From Otatea glauca (lineage: Eukaryota > Streptophyta > Magnoliopsida > Poales > Poaceae): a stretch of 64,000 nt of DNA. The stretch spans positions 16,234,216-16,298,215 of the forward strand of contig CM070725.1 of assembly GCA_036346275.1 (NCBI GenBank). Reading direction: 5' to 3'. The translations under genes and the position numbers were made by a program. Position 1 is the first letter of the stretch. The number at the start of each line of letters is the position of its first letter. Below, one piece after another: positions 1 to 11,636 of this stretch. Under the pieces are notes generated by a model. It worked only from the letters and a program-made list of their open reading frames with translations, made no database searches and had not been told where the DNA came from.

Positions 1-1
1 G

Positions 2-642
2 TCTCTATATGGTAGGAGGTGTAGATCCCCGATCTGTTGGTATGAAGTGGGAGAAAAGTCATTATTGGGTCGAGAGTTGATCCGTCAAAATGATGAGAAA
101 ATAAAATTGATTCAAGAAAGACTGAAGACCGTTCAGAGTAGACAGAAGAGCTACGCTGATAAGCGAGATCATGTATACCTGAAAGTGTCTCCAATGAAAG
201 GAGTACATCAGTTTGGAATAAAAGAGAAGATCAGTCCTCGTTATGTGGGACCGTTTCGGGTTCTAGAACAGAAAGAAACCTCTGCATACCAATTAGAGCT
301 ACCTCCTCAGCTATCTAGAATCATGTCTTTCATATCTCCCAGCTTCGAGCCTGTCTTAGGGAACCCTCGCAACTAATGCCAAACCTTGATACCCCTCTAC
401 AGCCAAATTTAACCTCTGAAGAGATTCCACTCAAAATTCTAGCCATAGAAGAGCGACAGTTCAGAAGGGCAACCATCAACTTCTGCAAGGTTCAGTGGAA
501 GCACCACACCGAGAAAGAGGCTACGTGGGAGGAGGAAGATCTGCGGGAGGCTTACCCGCATCTCTTTAGGCGAGGTGGATTTAGGGACAAAATTCTTTTT
601 AAGGGGGTAGGTTGTGATAACCCGGGGGGTTATCAATGTTAA
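2..642 (+). pseudogene. Ty3/Gypsy polyprotein C-terminus (integrase tail plus chromodomain-like end), frameshifted
   Basis: This is the last part of a Ty3/Gypsy pol. The open frame at the window edge reads YGRRCRSPICWYEVGE, then QSRQKSYADKR and HVYLKVSPMKGV, and then FGIKEKISPRYVGPF, which is the usual integrase C-terminal (GPY/F) region. About nine residues appear to be missing between YADKR and HVYLKV. Near 318-328 the frame slips by one base. After the slip, VFHISQLRACL continues in the next frame, and a short chromodomain-like stretch (VQWKHHTEKEATWEEEDLR) follows at about 496-552. The stop at 640-642 lies inside the LTR, as is common in chromoviruses. The rest of the element lies before the window. 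The family assignment (Tekay/Del-like chromovirus) rests on this tail only. The frameshift makes it non-functional. Confidence 0.85.
596..612 (+). other. Polypurine tract of Ty3 element H
   Basis: A purine run (TTTTTAAGGGGGTAGGT) sits directly before TGTGATAACC, the start of the LTR. In LTR retrotransposons this is the plus-strand DNA primer site. Its position straight after the pol end and straight before a TG dinucleotide fixes the 3' LTR start at 613. Confidence 0.8.
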
Positions 643-1236
643 TTAAAATCATAAAGTAGCTAATCAAGAAATAAAAGCAATTAGGCAAAGTAAATAAAAT
701 GTAAGGATTGAGAATTGCTGTCAGTCCCACAATGAAGGTATCGCTCATCGAGGTACCTGATCAGTCCGAGGGCCAGACCGACACCTCTCGCTAGATTGGG
801 ATTCATCATTCGGCATTTAGTAGCTTACCTGGTACGGTCGCGGGCACCGTTAGTAAAAAGAGTGAGAAATAACCTCCATGCCCTTAGAGCCAATAAGGTG
901 CAGTAAAAGGCCATGGGCAAAAGAGGTAAAAGGACAGCAGTGAAAAGTGAATAAAGGAAGCTAGTGGATGCCAGCCGAATGCACAGCCATCACACAGCTC
1001 ATTCAGTCCCCCTTTCTCACACACAAACCAAGGGACAGCAAAGAGCCAGCCCCTCCACCATTTCCTCCAGAGAGCATCCAAAAGCCAGAAAGAACCAGAG
1101 TGCAGCCGAAGCAAGAAGAGAAGGAAGAGGGAGTCCAAATGAGAAGAAGGAGCATCCAGAAGAGGAGATCCAGCAGGCATCCAGAAGAGGAGAAAGGAGG
1201 AGATCCAGCAGGCATCCAGAAGAGGAGATCCACCAT
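613..1236 (+). repeat. 3' LTR of Ty3 element H, first segment
   Basis: The LTR starts with TGTGATAACC right after the polypurine tract. It continues to about 1236, ending in a purine-rich stretch with repeated GCATCCAGAAGAGGAGA units (1150-1230). At that point the sequence changes to a pyrimidine-rich stretch that has a second direct copy at about 7560, which belongs to element G. I infer that the H LTR is interrupted here and resumes at 9764. The exact junction is blurred by the low-complexity purine/pyrimidine sequence. Long open frames over this stretch (about 880-1780) are low-complexity and are not genes. Confidence 0.6.
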
Positions 1237-3451
1237 TTCCTTTTCTCTTTCTTCCTTCCTCTTCTTTTCTCCTCACTTGCTTTCTTTTCCTCTTCTACTC
1301 TCTGGCTTTCTCTTTTCTTTTCCCTACCTCCTGCCTTCGATTCACTGGCCGAAGCTCTCGACCTAATTTTACTTGGCCAACTCGACCTCCTCTGCCTTAC
1401 TACTGCTAGCCGCTCTCTACTGCCAAACCCTACTCGGCTGTCCTCTAGGCCGAGCTCTCCTCTCCTGCCGACTTCTACTGCGGTCGAACTCCCTCCTCCT
1501 TCCTCTCTACTTCCCCAGCTGCTGCTACTCCCCTACTGCTGCTTCTCTACTCCCTACACTCAGCTGCTCACCCAACCGAGCTGCTCCTCTCCCTCTGGTC
1601 TCCGGACGGCCTGGCTTGGCGTCGGGCCCTGGCTGCAGCTCGATCTTCCGCAGCCGAGCATGGCGCCGCCAGGCCTAGCTCCTACCAGGGGCTACCTCTT
1701 CTCTCTTCCTTGCGGCCGTGTCTACTACTACCTGCTACTGCTGGCTCTACAGCTCTCCCTCACCTCCTCCTACTGACCGATTGCAGCTCAAGCCATGGCT
1801 AACCCTAGTCGAGTTGCTCCCTGGCCAACCTCTACTCCTTCTTGGCTGCAGTTTTGGCCATGGCCACCCTAGCCCTAGTCGACTGCTACTCTACTGCTAC
1901 TACTACTCACCTTTGATGCATTCTTCTTTTGCTACTTGCTTTGCCATTTGGATTTTCGGTTGCCTTTACTGGTTGATGCTGGTTTCAGATGAGCTTGACT
2001 AAAGGGGGCTCTTTTGAGGTGAGTTCACATATGGGATGGTGATGTGATTTATAGGTAAGCATGGATCTGTGATGATTCTAGAGGTTGGGGGCGGGGATGT
2101 CGACACTGGCTTAGCTAGGATGCTTCCTCGTGGGCTACTAGAGTGCTCCTCTACTGAGACCACCTTGATCTACCTCTATCTACTCTACTAGGTCTATTGA
2201 TTTTGCAATTATTTTTTCTAGCTCTTTTGGATTTTTGCGTGCACCTGATGATGAGCTCTGTTCTGATGGGTGCTGCTGTTGGTGAGCTTGTGGAGTTGCG
2301 GGTGAGCTGACTGAGGGGTGACCGGCCTCTTTCTTCTTCTTGGCCTCCCCTTGCCTGCTCACTGGCTCCTCCTGCTCCCTTTTTGCTTGGTTCGTTGGAG
2401 CTCCTTCTGGACCGAGCCTCTCTTCTTCCTCCTGGCTTGCTCCTTCTCTCCTTGCTTACAGATTGCTCTCGACTTTGGCTGAGGGAATGTGGTTGCTTGA
2501 GCGGGAGATGAATTCTTGGCTATGCTTGCTGGCCTTGCTGGTTGGGAATGGCTATGGGGGCTGAGCTCTTGCTGCTACTTGTGCTTGCTGTGTTCTATAG
2601 CTAGCTGAACTTGGTTAGCAAAAGGTGCAAGGGGAGATGAAGGCTTGCTTGGCTTCCTTGCTTGCTGGCTCTCTTGGCTAGCTGCTCTCCTTATTGGTTT
2701 GGAAATGGTGGGAATGGCAATGGAGATGCACTGGTTTCTTGCTTCTTGCACTCTGTTTGGGGAGTCAGTGGAAATGGAAGTCTTGCTGCTCTTTGGTTTG
2801 GAAAATTGCAATGGGTGGTGAATCTGGCTGGCAGCTTGGCTGGAAATGAGGAAAGGCAATGGATGGGACTGGTTGTCTGGCTATGCTTACTCTTTATTTA
2901 CACTGGCTTGCTCGGTTGAGGAGGCAAGCGATTGGGGAGAAATGGCTTGGCTTGGTTACTTGCTCTCTGGAAGGGGAGATGAATCTTGCATGTGCTCTCA
3001 GTTTTGGGAAGTGGAAATGGGGGCAGAACCTGATGGTTGCTTGTTGCCTTCTCTGGCCTTCGGCCTAAAAAAAATGAAGCAAATAAGGCTGCTCTGGCGT
3101 GGCTAAGAAATGAAACAAGGGAGCTGCACTCTTGCTGCTTTGGCTATAAAGAAAGGTAAAGGTTGTGTTGCATTGGGCTTGATGTTGAGTAGGGGAGATG
3201 AACCTCCCTGCTGCCCTTACTCCACTGCACTCTCACTTTTTCCACTTTACTCATTTACCATTTCACTTCTTTACCACTTTACTCACTGCCAACAGCTGGA
3301 TGCATGCTGGTATGAACGTTTCTATATGCTCATCCACATGATTAACATTAGCTTACTTAATTAATGTGTATGCCTAACATGATGATCATGCTTAAGAACT
3401 CATGATGCATAATGATGCTTGGCTTAATGGGGGTTAAGAGGGGTCCTCACA
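1237..3451 (-). repeat. 3' LTR of element G, truncated
   Basis: On the minus strand it begins TGTGAGGACC at 3451, directly after the polypurine tract. It aligns with 7560-9763 in the same orientation throughout, for example CTTACTACTGCTGG-type and TTGGTTAGCAAAAGGTGCA blocks near 1395/7745 and 2610/8965. It stops near 1240. The other copy continues for about 2 kb further, so this copy has lost its R/U5-side half. Several long open frames here (for example 1373-1678) have direct counterparts in the other copy. They are low-complexity Leu/Ser translations with no known domain, so I do not call them genes. Confidence 0.7.
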
Positions 3452-3474
3452 TCCTACCCCCTTAAAAGGGATTT
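3452..3474 (-). other. Polypurine tract of element G
   Basis: On the minus strand the sequence reads CCCTTTTAAGGGGGTAGGA immediately before the LTR start TGTGAGGACC. It closely resembles the tract of element H (TTTTTAAGGGGGTAGGT), so G and H probably belong to related Ty3 families. It fixes the G orientation as minus. Confidence 0.8.
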
Positions 3475-3574
3475 CGTCCCCGAAATCCAACTCATCCTAC
3501 GGGATGAAGAGGTGAGGGGTGCATACCCGCAACTGTGTTGGTGGTTCATTCTCCTTGCTCTGCTGAGATATAGC

Positions 3575-4851
3575 TTACATGAGCAGACCTTGAGGTTGGT
3601 GTTCCTTTGTTAGATCCTTTAGAAGATACGACACTAGGGGCTCCTTGATCACGCATTGCTGACCACTAGGCGATTTCTCTGAAGCCTTCTGTCTGAACTG
3701 ACCCATTAGAAATGGGCAATTGAACCTCCTATGCCCCTCTCGGCCACAATGATAGCACTTAATAGGTAATTGGAGGCATTTGTTGACATAATGCGGTCCT
3801 CCGCAATTAAAACACTTCAGCGAGGGATTTAGTAGCTTGCTAATGGAATGCTGAGGGGGTGCAGGTATCCATGATTGAGGTGGAGGGCTTCTGTTTGGCA
3901 TTGGTGGCCTAAAAGACCTTGGTTGGCTAAGAGCAGGCATTTGAGTATCAAATTTTGCCTTCTTTCTTCTCTCCTCATTTAATTGAGACGGCTTACTCTC
4001 TAGGATGATGGCTCCATTGGCGAGGTCCTAGAACTCAGTGATCCTGAGGGTGGGCAGCTTTACCCTCAAGTATGGGTTCATGCCCTTCCTAAACCTATAG
4101 ATCTTTTTAGCTTTTGTGTCTACTTCTGGAGCATACCTGGATAGCTCATTGAATTTGTTTAGGTACTCACAGACCTTCCTACTCCCTTGGGTCAAATCCC
4201 AAAACTCCCTCTTTTTGTTCTCCATCTCACCTAATGGAACATGGGTGATACTAAACTGAGAAGTGAACTCTGCCCATGTGATAGGTTGATCTGTGGTACG
4301 AGTGCGGCAGTAGTTAGCCCACCATGTTGCCGCAGGCCCGGCTAACTGGTAGGTTCGAATTGGACTTTCTCTTCTTCCGAACAACCTACTATAGTGAGCT
4401 TCTTCTCAATCTCTTGAAGCCAATCATCGACCTCAAGAGGTTATGTAGCTCTGGAGAATGTGGGTGGATGAGTCTGGAGGAACTCTTCTAAGGTGACCCG
4501 GTGTCTGCTTGAGGATTGGGCTCTAGGCACAATGTTGGTGAGCAAAGATTCTAAGAATTGATTCTGATTGACCATAAACTGGTTCTAAGTGGCCTAAGCT
4601 TCTTTTCTAGAGTTTTTTGGGAACATTAGGACTCTCTCTAGCTGATCAAAATGCTCCGAAGTCCTAGCAGTGCTGACATTTCCTCTAGGAGGTGTGGGCT
4701 GTTTGGAATCTGGAGGATGGGATTGGTTGAGATCATGAACACGGATGGGTGGTGGTTCTGGAATGCTAGGTTGATTTTGAGTGGATCCTAACCTAAGAAT
4801 CAGATCCTGCTCAACTATCTTCATGTCAAACATATCTGCAAAAGAGAACAA
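3575..4851 (-). pseudogene. gag: Ty3-type gag of element G, with stops and a frameshift
   Basis: The minus-strand frames together give a Ty3 capsid/nucleocapsid. The N-terminal piece (4851-4594) is in one frame, and the rest is in another. The capsid region (Retrotrans_gag type) includes PAATWWANYCRTR, KREFWDLTQGSRKVCEYL and FNELSRYAPEVDTKAKK. An in-frame TAG follows LRITEF near 4028. Two zinc knuckles follow: CFNCGGPHYVNKC and CYHCGREGHRRFNC (both CX2CX4HX4C). The frame ends at 3575, only about 100 bp before the polypurine tract, so no pol was ever downstream in this copy, or it was deleted. The product would package element RNA, but the breaks make it non-functional. Confidence 0.85.
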
Positions 4852-5520
4852 GATGGATGCATGACATGATTACTACTCTCATTTTGAACATATTTTAACT
4901 TTTTATTAGCCCCTCTTATGAATAGCTAGAGGGATTATAAGAAAAGTTGGACAGCTACTCATATCAAGATTTCATTTATAAGACAAGAGGTCTTGTTGTG
5001 AATAGAATATGATGATCAAAATTTTACTTATAACAACACTTAATTATAAGATGAGAGGTATTTTTGTGATTAGAGGCCATTAGGGTTTTGTTTTTAAGCA
5101 AAAGAGAAGAAATAGATCTGACCACTCTCATTCGCCAGCCCATTACAGGACTCATATGACTCAACCTACCTACCATCTCAGAATAAGAACCATAAATTGC
5201 AATTGTAAATAAACGAAAACAAATCCTGATGGTAGAGCACCAGGAACTCCCCGAGATTAACGCACTCGGGACACCCTATATACAGAAGAACCATAAAAGC
5301 ACAAATTAAGAAGCAAATAACTAAATGACAAAAATCTTGGTGTTAGAGCACCAAGAACTCATCTATGTCCACAGAAGATAAACGAAAAACAACTTTGTAT
5401 ATCTGAGCACCAAGAACTCCTCGAGACCCCACACTCGAGCGCACCATGGAGCCACGCATCTAGGGATGCCTCGGACAAAACAGGTCTAGGTCTGTTCCCT
5501 AGTCCTTAGCTCCAAATTGG
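4852..5520 (-). other. Leader region of element G between 5' LTR and gag
   Basis: There is no open frame of note. The motif GAGCACCA(A/G)GAACTC occurs three times on the plus strand (5235, 5346, 5405). The first and third copies are followed by CGAG-rich sequence. The primer-binding site should lie just below 5521. On the minus strand the sequence after the presumed LTR end (GTGACA) is CCAATTTGGAGCTAAGG, which is only a poor match to the TGGTATCAGAGC (initiator Met tRNA) site seen in element D, so the boundary is tentative. Confidence 0.45.
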
Positions 5521-8500
5521 TGTCACAAGCTAACTAAGTATATATGTAGCCATATACACACAATCTGGTCTCTACAACAATTAAAGCATGCACCATTAGC
5601 TAGATGAACCTATCTAACCTAGGTCGAATGCATCATACTACTTATGATGACATGACAATAACAGAATATGAGAATGAGCTATCACTTTTATTAAGAAATA
5701 ATTTTTACAACATTATGAGCTTCATTCTAATGTACCATGCCATTATTTATTTCTTACACTACTTGCAACTACCATAAAAGGAAATGACAGCAAGGTTCTG
5801 GATTGAAAGAATGCATGCACATATCAATATTCAAGAGAGGATACCATGATGATAATTAGAAGCAATTAATTAATTACATTGAATATGTGCAGCAACATGT
5901 ACATGGTAAAATGACAGAACTAAAATGCAATGCTATGGATGCAATTACGAATACTCAGTTCACAAAGAGAAAGGCATTAATGCAACAACATTGATATATA
6001 CCAAACCAACATATCTTCATACAACAAGAGGACTAAATTCTCAGTCCTACCCTTCTTAAAAAGGAGCTAATAAGCACTAGTGGTCAGACTATTGCCATCA
6101 AATATTTAGAGTTAAGCATACTACTATAATTTGACAAAATGAGGGTTATAATATAGCTAGTGCCATATAGCCAATAAAATATTTCCCTGCTGGGGAAACG
6201 GCCTACTAATACCACTACTCCTCCTGATAGTAGTAGTAGTAGTCGTCCTCCTGAATATCCTGATCCTGCGAATAGTCCTCCACCCAGGCTTCAGAGGAGT
6301 GTCCATAGGACTCACCTTCTAAACAAGGGGGATTTAAGCAAAGGTGAGTACGAAAGTACTCAGTAAGCATTAATAGAAAATGCAATAAATGATTTTCTCC
6401 CCTTTAATCCAATCCTATCCAATTCCACCTAATGATCCTTTCCCACCCAAAATGCACCTTTATAAGAATTAAGTTTTAGTTTTAAAGGTTATTAATTTTA
6501 GATTTATGAAAATACTACTAACACTGTATATGAGACAGCATAAGATTTCCGTAGTCTCCAATCCAAGAGACTAGCATGAATTCATGATTTGACCCTGCGC
6601 AGATTTGTACCACTTTACCCATAGTGACACCCATAAGAGATACCTCAGAACGTTTATCACTAGTCTAGTATTAGATCTCCAACCCTGTTACTCGAGTGGG
6701 GGACACCTATCCCAGGCCGTCCCGCCACACTCGCAGCTAACAGTTGTACTCCGACTACCCATCGACAGTACACAACCCAAGGCTTTATACATATCTAGCC
6801 TGAAAGAATCAACCACAGTTGATTTTCTGTATCCTTCACTGGGATCCATGGCATACCCAGCTTCTCAATCCTGTGTCCTTCATTGGAATCGCGGCATCCC
6901 CAGTTTCTCACTCTGTGTCCTTTACTGGGCCTCTGGCATGCCCAGCTTCTCGCTCCTAATACCTTCTTAGGACAACCTTTTCTGATCGATTTCACACACC
7001 ATGGTTGGTACTATAAAATACGGCTCATTGCCCAAGTGTTAGTTGTTTTGACCTTATATTATAGCCTATGTAGAGGACCCCACCAGTCTACATCCTTCTC
7101 ATCGGTATCCTCTACCCACCATATTAACACACGCCAACCTATCCATTAACTACACACACAAATCCACCACCAATTCCAATTATCCATCCATCAACCCAAA
7201 TTCCAATCCACCAACCCCTTTTTACCAACCAAATCCAAGTTAACCCTTTTCATCTGAAAATAAGATTTCCCAAGCAGTGATGATACAGGTAATTACATAA
7301 AAGCAGTAAAAGCATTTAATAAAACATGACCAAGGATTGCTTGCTTGGAATAGACTCGGAATGTTCGGCCTTGCTCGAAAACAAGTTCAGGCTGACTTGA
7401 GGGTTCTGTTCTGGTCCAATACTTCCATTTATGCATTTTTATTATTAAAAGAAAATGATTTGTATTTTAAATGCCATGCATTTTCAATGCTATAATGAAC
7501 CACTTATGCATCTAATGCAACTACTTATGCCTTTTCGGTTCTATATGCAGATAATCCACTTATTTTCTCCCTCTCCTCATTTTTCTCTTTTCCTTTTCTC
7601 TTCCTTCCTCTTCTTTTCTCCTCACTTTCTTTCTTTTCCTCTCCTACTCTCTGCCTTTCTCTTTTCTTTTCCCTGCCTCCTGCCTTCGGTTCACTGGCCG
7701 AAGCTCTTAGCCTGATTTTACTTGGCCAACTCGGCCGCCTATGCCTTACTACTGCTGGTCGCTCTCTACTGCCAAACCCCACTCGGCTGTCCTCCGGGCC
7801 GAGCTCTCCTCTCCTGCCGGCTTCTACTCTGGCTGAACTCCCTCCTCCTTCCCCTCTACTTCCCCGACTGCTGTTGCTCCCCTACTGCCGCTTCTCATCT
7901 ACTCCCTACACTCGGCTGCTCACCCAGCCGAGCTGCTCCTCTCCCTCTGGTCTCCCGACGGCTGGCTTGACGTCGGCCCCTGGCCGCAGCTCGATCTCTC
8001 GCAGCCAAGCATGGCGCCGCCTGGCCTAGCTCCTACCCGGGGCTACCTCTTCTCTCTTCCTTGCGACCGTGTCTACTACTCCCTGCTATTGCTGGCTCTA
8101 CTGCTCTCCCTCACCTCCTATGAACCGATTGCAGCTTAGGCCATGGCTAACCCTAGCCGAGCTACTCCCTGGCTTCTTCTTGGCTGCAGTTTTGGCCATG
8201 AGCACCCTAGCCCTGGCCGACTGCTACTCTACTGCTACTACTTCTCACGTTTGATGCATTCTTCTTTTGATACTTGCTTTGCCATTTGGATTTTCGTTTG
8301 CCTTTACAAGTTGATGCTGGTTTAAGATGAGCTAGACTAAAAGGGGATCTTTTGAGGTGAGTTCACATATGGGATGGTGCTGTGATTTACCGGTAAGCAT
8401 GGGTCTGTGATGATTCTAGAGGTAGTGCTCTGGGTTGGGGACGGGGATGTTGACACTAGCTTAGCTAGGACGCTTCCTTACGGGCTACCAGAGTGCTCCT

Positions 8501-9763
8501 CTACTGAGACCAACATGACCTACCTCTATCTACTCTACTGGGTTTATTGATTTTGCAACTATTTTTGCTAGCTCTTTTGGATTTTTGCGTGCACCTGATG
8601 ATGAGCTTGGTTCAGATGGGTGCTGATGTTGGTGAGCTTGTGGAGCTGCGAGTAAGCTGGCTGAGGGGTGACCGGCCTCCTTCTTCTTCTTGGCCTCCCC
8701 TTGTCTGCTCACTGCTCCTCCTCCTTCTCCCTTCTTGCTTGGTTCGCTGGAGCTCCTTCTGGACCGAGCTCTTCCTCTTCCTCCTGGCTTGCTCCTTCTC
8801 TCCTTGCTCACTAATTGCTCTAGGCTTTAGCTGAGGGAATGCGGCGGTTGCTTGAGCGGGAGATGAATTCTTGGCTATGCTTGCTGGCCTTGCTGGTTGG
8901 GAATGGCTATGGGGGCTGAGCTCTTGCTGCTACTTGTGCTTGCTGTGTTCTATAGCTAGCTGAACTTGGTTAGCAAAAGGTGCACGGGGAGATGAAGGCT
9001 TGCTTGGCTACCTTGCTTGCTGGCTCTCTTGGCTAGCTGCTCTCTTTATTGGTTTGGAAATGGTGGGAATGGTAATGGAGATGCACTGGTTTCTTGCTTC
9101 TTGCACTCTGTTTGGGGAGTTAGTGGAAATGGAATGCTGGCTGCTCTTTGGTTTGGGAAATGACAATGGGGGGTGAATCTGGCTGGCGGCTTGGCTGGAA
9201 ATGAGGAAAGGCAATGGATGGGGCTGGTTGTCTGGCTATGCTTGCTCTTTCTCTACACTGGCTTGCTCGGTTGAGGAGGCAAGCGATTGGGGAGAAATGG
9301 CTTGGCTTGGTTACTTGCTCTCTGGTAGGGGAGATGAATCTTGCCTGTGCTCTCAGTTTTGGGAAGTGGAAATGGGGGCTGAACCTCATGGTTGCTTGCT
9401 GCCTTCTCTGGCCTTCGGCTGGAAAAAAATGAAGCAAAAGAGGTTGCACTGGCTTGGCTAAGAAATGAAACAAGGGAGCTGCACTCTTGCTACTTTGGCT
9501 ATAAAGAAAGGTAAAGGCTGTGCTGCATTAGGCTTCGTGTTGAACAAGGGAGATGAACCTCTCTGCTGCCCTTACTCCACTGCACTCTCACTTTTACCAC
9601 TTTACTCATTTACCATTTCTCTTCTTTACCTGTTTACTCACTGCCAACAGTTGGATGCATGTAGGTATGAATGCTTCTATATGCTCATGCACATGATTAA
9701 CATTAGCTTACTTAATCAATGTGTATGCCTAACATGATGATCATGCTTAAGAACTCATGATGC
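5521..9763 (-). repeat. 5' LTR of element G
   Basis: The part from 9763 down to about 7560 is a direct copy of the 3' LTR. The part from 7560 down to about 5521 is the LTR half missing from the 3' copy. That lower half resembles, in opposite orientation, the end of the H LTR: 6990-7085 matches 10515-10605, and 6320-6365 matches 11140-11195. This supports its reading as R/U5-side sequence. The 5' edge is truncated: identity with the 3' LTR stops at 9763 (CATGATGC), about 48 bp short of the true start. The 5521 end is inferred from a TG/CA boundary only. Confidence 0.6.
6829..6957. repeat. 42-bp tandem repeat, three copies, inside the G LTR
   Basis: Three head-to-tail copies start at 6829, 6875 and 6917 (46, 42 and 41 bp). 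Each has the form GTCCTTCACTGGGATC... GGCATACCCAGCTTCTC. The copies differ at several positions, so this is an old duplication. A short translation (6605-6970) follows the repeat but has no known domain. Confidence 0.8.
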
Positions 9764-11636
9764 CGAGTAAAGTAGGGGAGTAAAGTAGGGGAGGAAGTAG
9801 GCAGAGCTCGGTCTTAGGAGGAAAATGGGGCGAAGAAGCCGATGCAGCCGAGATAGCTGTCGGCCAATGTAGAGAAATGAAAAGGCAGGCAGGGAGAGGA
9901 AAGAAAGAAAGAATAGGGAAGAAAAGAAGAGAAAAGAAAAAAAGAAAAGAAAAGGAGAAAATGGAAAAAAGAGAAAAGAAAAGAGAAAAAGTGAGGAAGT
10001 AGGAAAAATAAATTGTGTCGCGAATCGCGTTGGTTTTCTTAATCGACTTGCGGATCGCATAAAAATAAAGAAATTGCTATTAATTAAAATGTGCCAAGAT
10101 AAAAATATACGATAGATCAGAAAATGGTTGGACGCCAGAATAAAATTGCTCACATTAATTGCCCTTGTTTAATGCTTTATGCTTTGAGGGCCAGACCTGA
10201 ACCTTCTAGCCAGCCAGATCTAGTATACCAGCAAGGCCGTATCTTCCGATTTTATACCAGGCAAGATTATATTGACCATCCTTTTTAATGCTTTCATATG
10301 TTTTTCTTATACATACATATCATCACTACATTGGAAATATTATATTGCAATTGAAAATTTTAAATTGGACTCTGATGGAAAGACGGTATTGTGAATGAGA
10401 ACATGAGATGGTGAATGGAATTATTGAAGTGAAAATTTTAAATTGGACTCTGATGGAAAGATGTCATTAATGATGGTGAGTAGAGGGCGCAAGGGAAGAC
10501 GGCGGGTTGATGCCTACGCCGGTGGGGCCCTCTACATGGACTATAATATAAGGTCAAACACCTACTCTCTGGTAATGAGCCATATTTCAGTATCAACCAT
10601 AGTGAGATGAATCGCTGCTAAAAAAGGTTGTCCTATGAAGGTGTTATGATCTCCACATTGGGTAAGAGTAGTTATTAGCAGCAAAATTCTGGGTATGCCG
10701 GAAAGCCCAGATGAGACCGCAACGAAAGTGGATATATATAATTACCACGGTGGAGTTACTCCCGACTGGAGATCGGAGTACAACTATATCTGCGAGTGGT
10801 GGGATGGCCTTGAATAGGATCCCTCTCGAGTACACGGTTGGAGATCTAACGCTAGATTAGTAATAAACGTTTTAGAACCTCACAGATGAGGTCGCTATGG
10901 GTAAAGTGGTACAAACCCGTGCAAGATCAAATCGTGAATTCAAGCCTATCTCCTAGATTGGAGGCTACGGAAGCTAAGTCTGTCTCATATACAATTGCTA
11001 GTAGTGGATTCCAGAAATTAAAATAACCAACCCTTAAAGAAAATCAAAAAACCTAATTGATGTAAAAATGGATTTTGAGTGAAGGTAAGAATGGCTGTGA
11101 GAGAAAATTTCATAACTGCATTTGTTATTTAATTGCTTGCTGAGTACTCTGTACTCACTCTTGTTTAAATCCCCCTTTACTTAGAAGGTGAGTCAGATAG
11201 ATCGACGTATGAGGCGTTAGATGAGGATCACTCTCAGGACCAGCTCTCAGGACCGGTTCCAGGATCTATAGGAGGATCCATCCGAGGGCTACTACTAGTA
11301 TGACAACTACCAGGAGGGCTAGGGGAGTCTATTGGCCTTATCGTCAGTATAGGAGATATTTAGGGTAATTTAGATAGTTATGCTATCTTTTGCTGCACAG
11401 GGATTAGATGTATAATTATGTAATGGACATATAGCCCTGCGTGGCTTAAATTGAATATATTTTTATTCAGTCTCTAACTATTGTTCTGTTGCAACACACT
11501 GAACACGACATAGTGACTAATAAAGCATATGGTCGCCCGATGTTTTGTTAGCTACTATGCCGAGATTCGTGTAATTATCCCGGTGGGATGACAGTACTAC
11601 TGTCGTTACCCTGGGCTAATTATACAGGTCGCCACA
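9764..11636 (+). repeat. Ty3 LTR, second segment of element H (R/U5 side)
   Basis: A purine-rich stretch (9764-9990) is followed by about 1.6 kb that matches the G LTR lower half in inverted orientation. The segment ends ...CAGGTCGCCACA at 11636, a plausible LTR terminus, and kinase-gene flank follows at once. Joined to 613-1236 it would make a LTR of about 2.5 kb. An alternative is an independent truncated LTR of the same family. A near-perfect dyad (ATGACAGTA/TACTGTCGT) lies at about 11589-11606, shortly before the terminus. Nothing coding is seen. Confidence 0.5.

Larger units (their letters stand above)
1237..9763 (-). mobile_element. Minus-strand Ty3-type element G with long LTRs and a gag-only internal region
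   Basis: Two direct copies (about 1240-3440 and 7560-9763) flank an internal region that carries a minus-strand gag and a minus-strand polypurine tract. Read on the minus strand, the order is 5' LTR (9763 to 5521), a short leader, gag (4851-3575), polypurine tract (3474-3452) and 3' LTR (from 3451). There is no protease, reverse transcriptase or integrase. The internal region is only about 2.1 kb against a LTR of about 4.2 kb, the layout of a non-autonomous element that needs pol from a relative. The 5' LTR lacks roughly the first 48 bp, and the 3' LTR is cut after about 2.2 kb, so no target duplication can be read. Confidence 0.7.

Noticed and set aside
964..1776. 270-codon open frame on the plus strand
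   Set aside because: It is Leu/Ser/Pro-rich and low-complexity, crosses the inferred H/G junction, lies in LTR sequence and has no domain.
6829..6957. CRISPR-like repeat array
   Set aside because: The units are head-to-tail without spacers, in a plant LTR.
7722..7970. Frame similar to 1373-1678
   Set aside because: The similarity reflects the two LTR copies of element G, not protein conservation.
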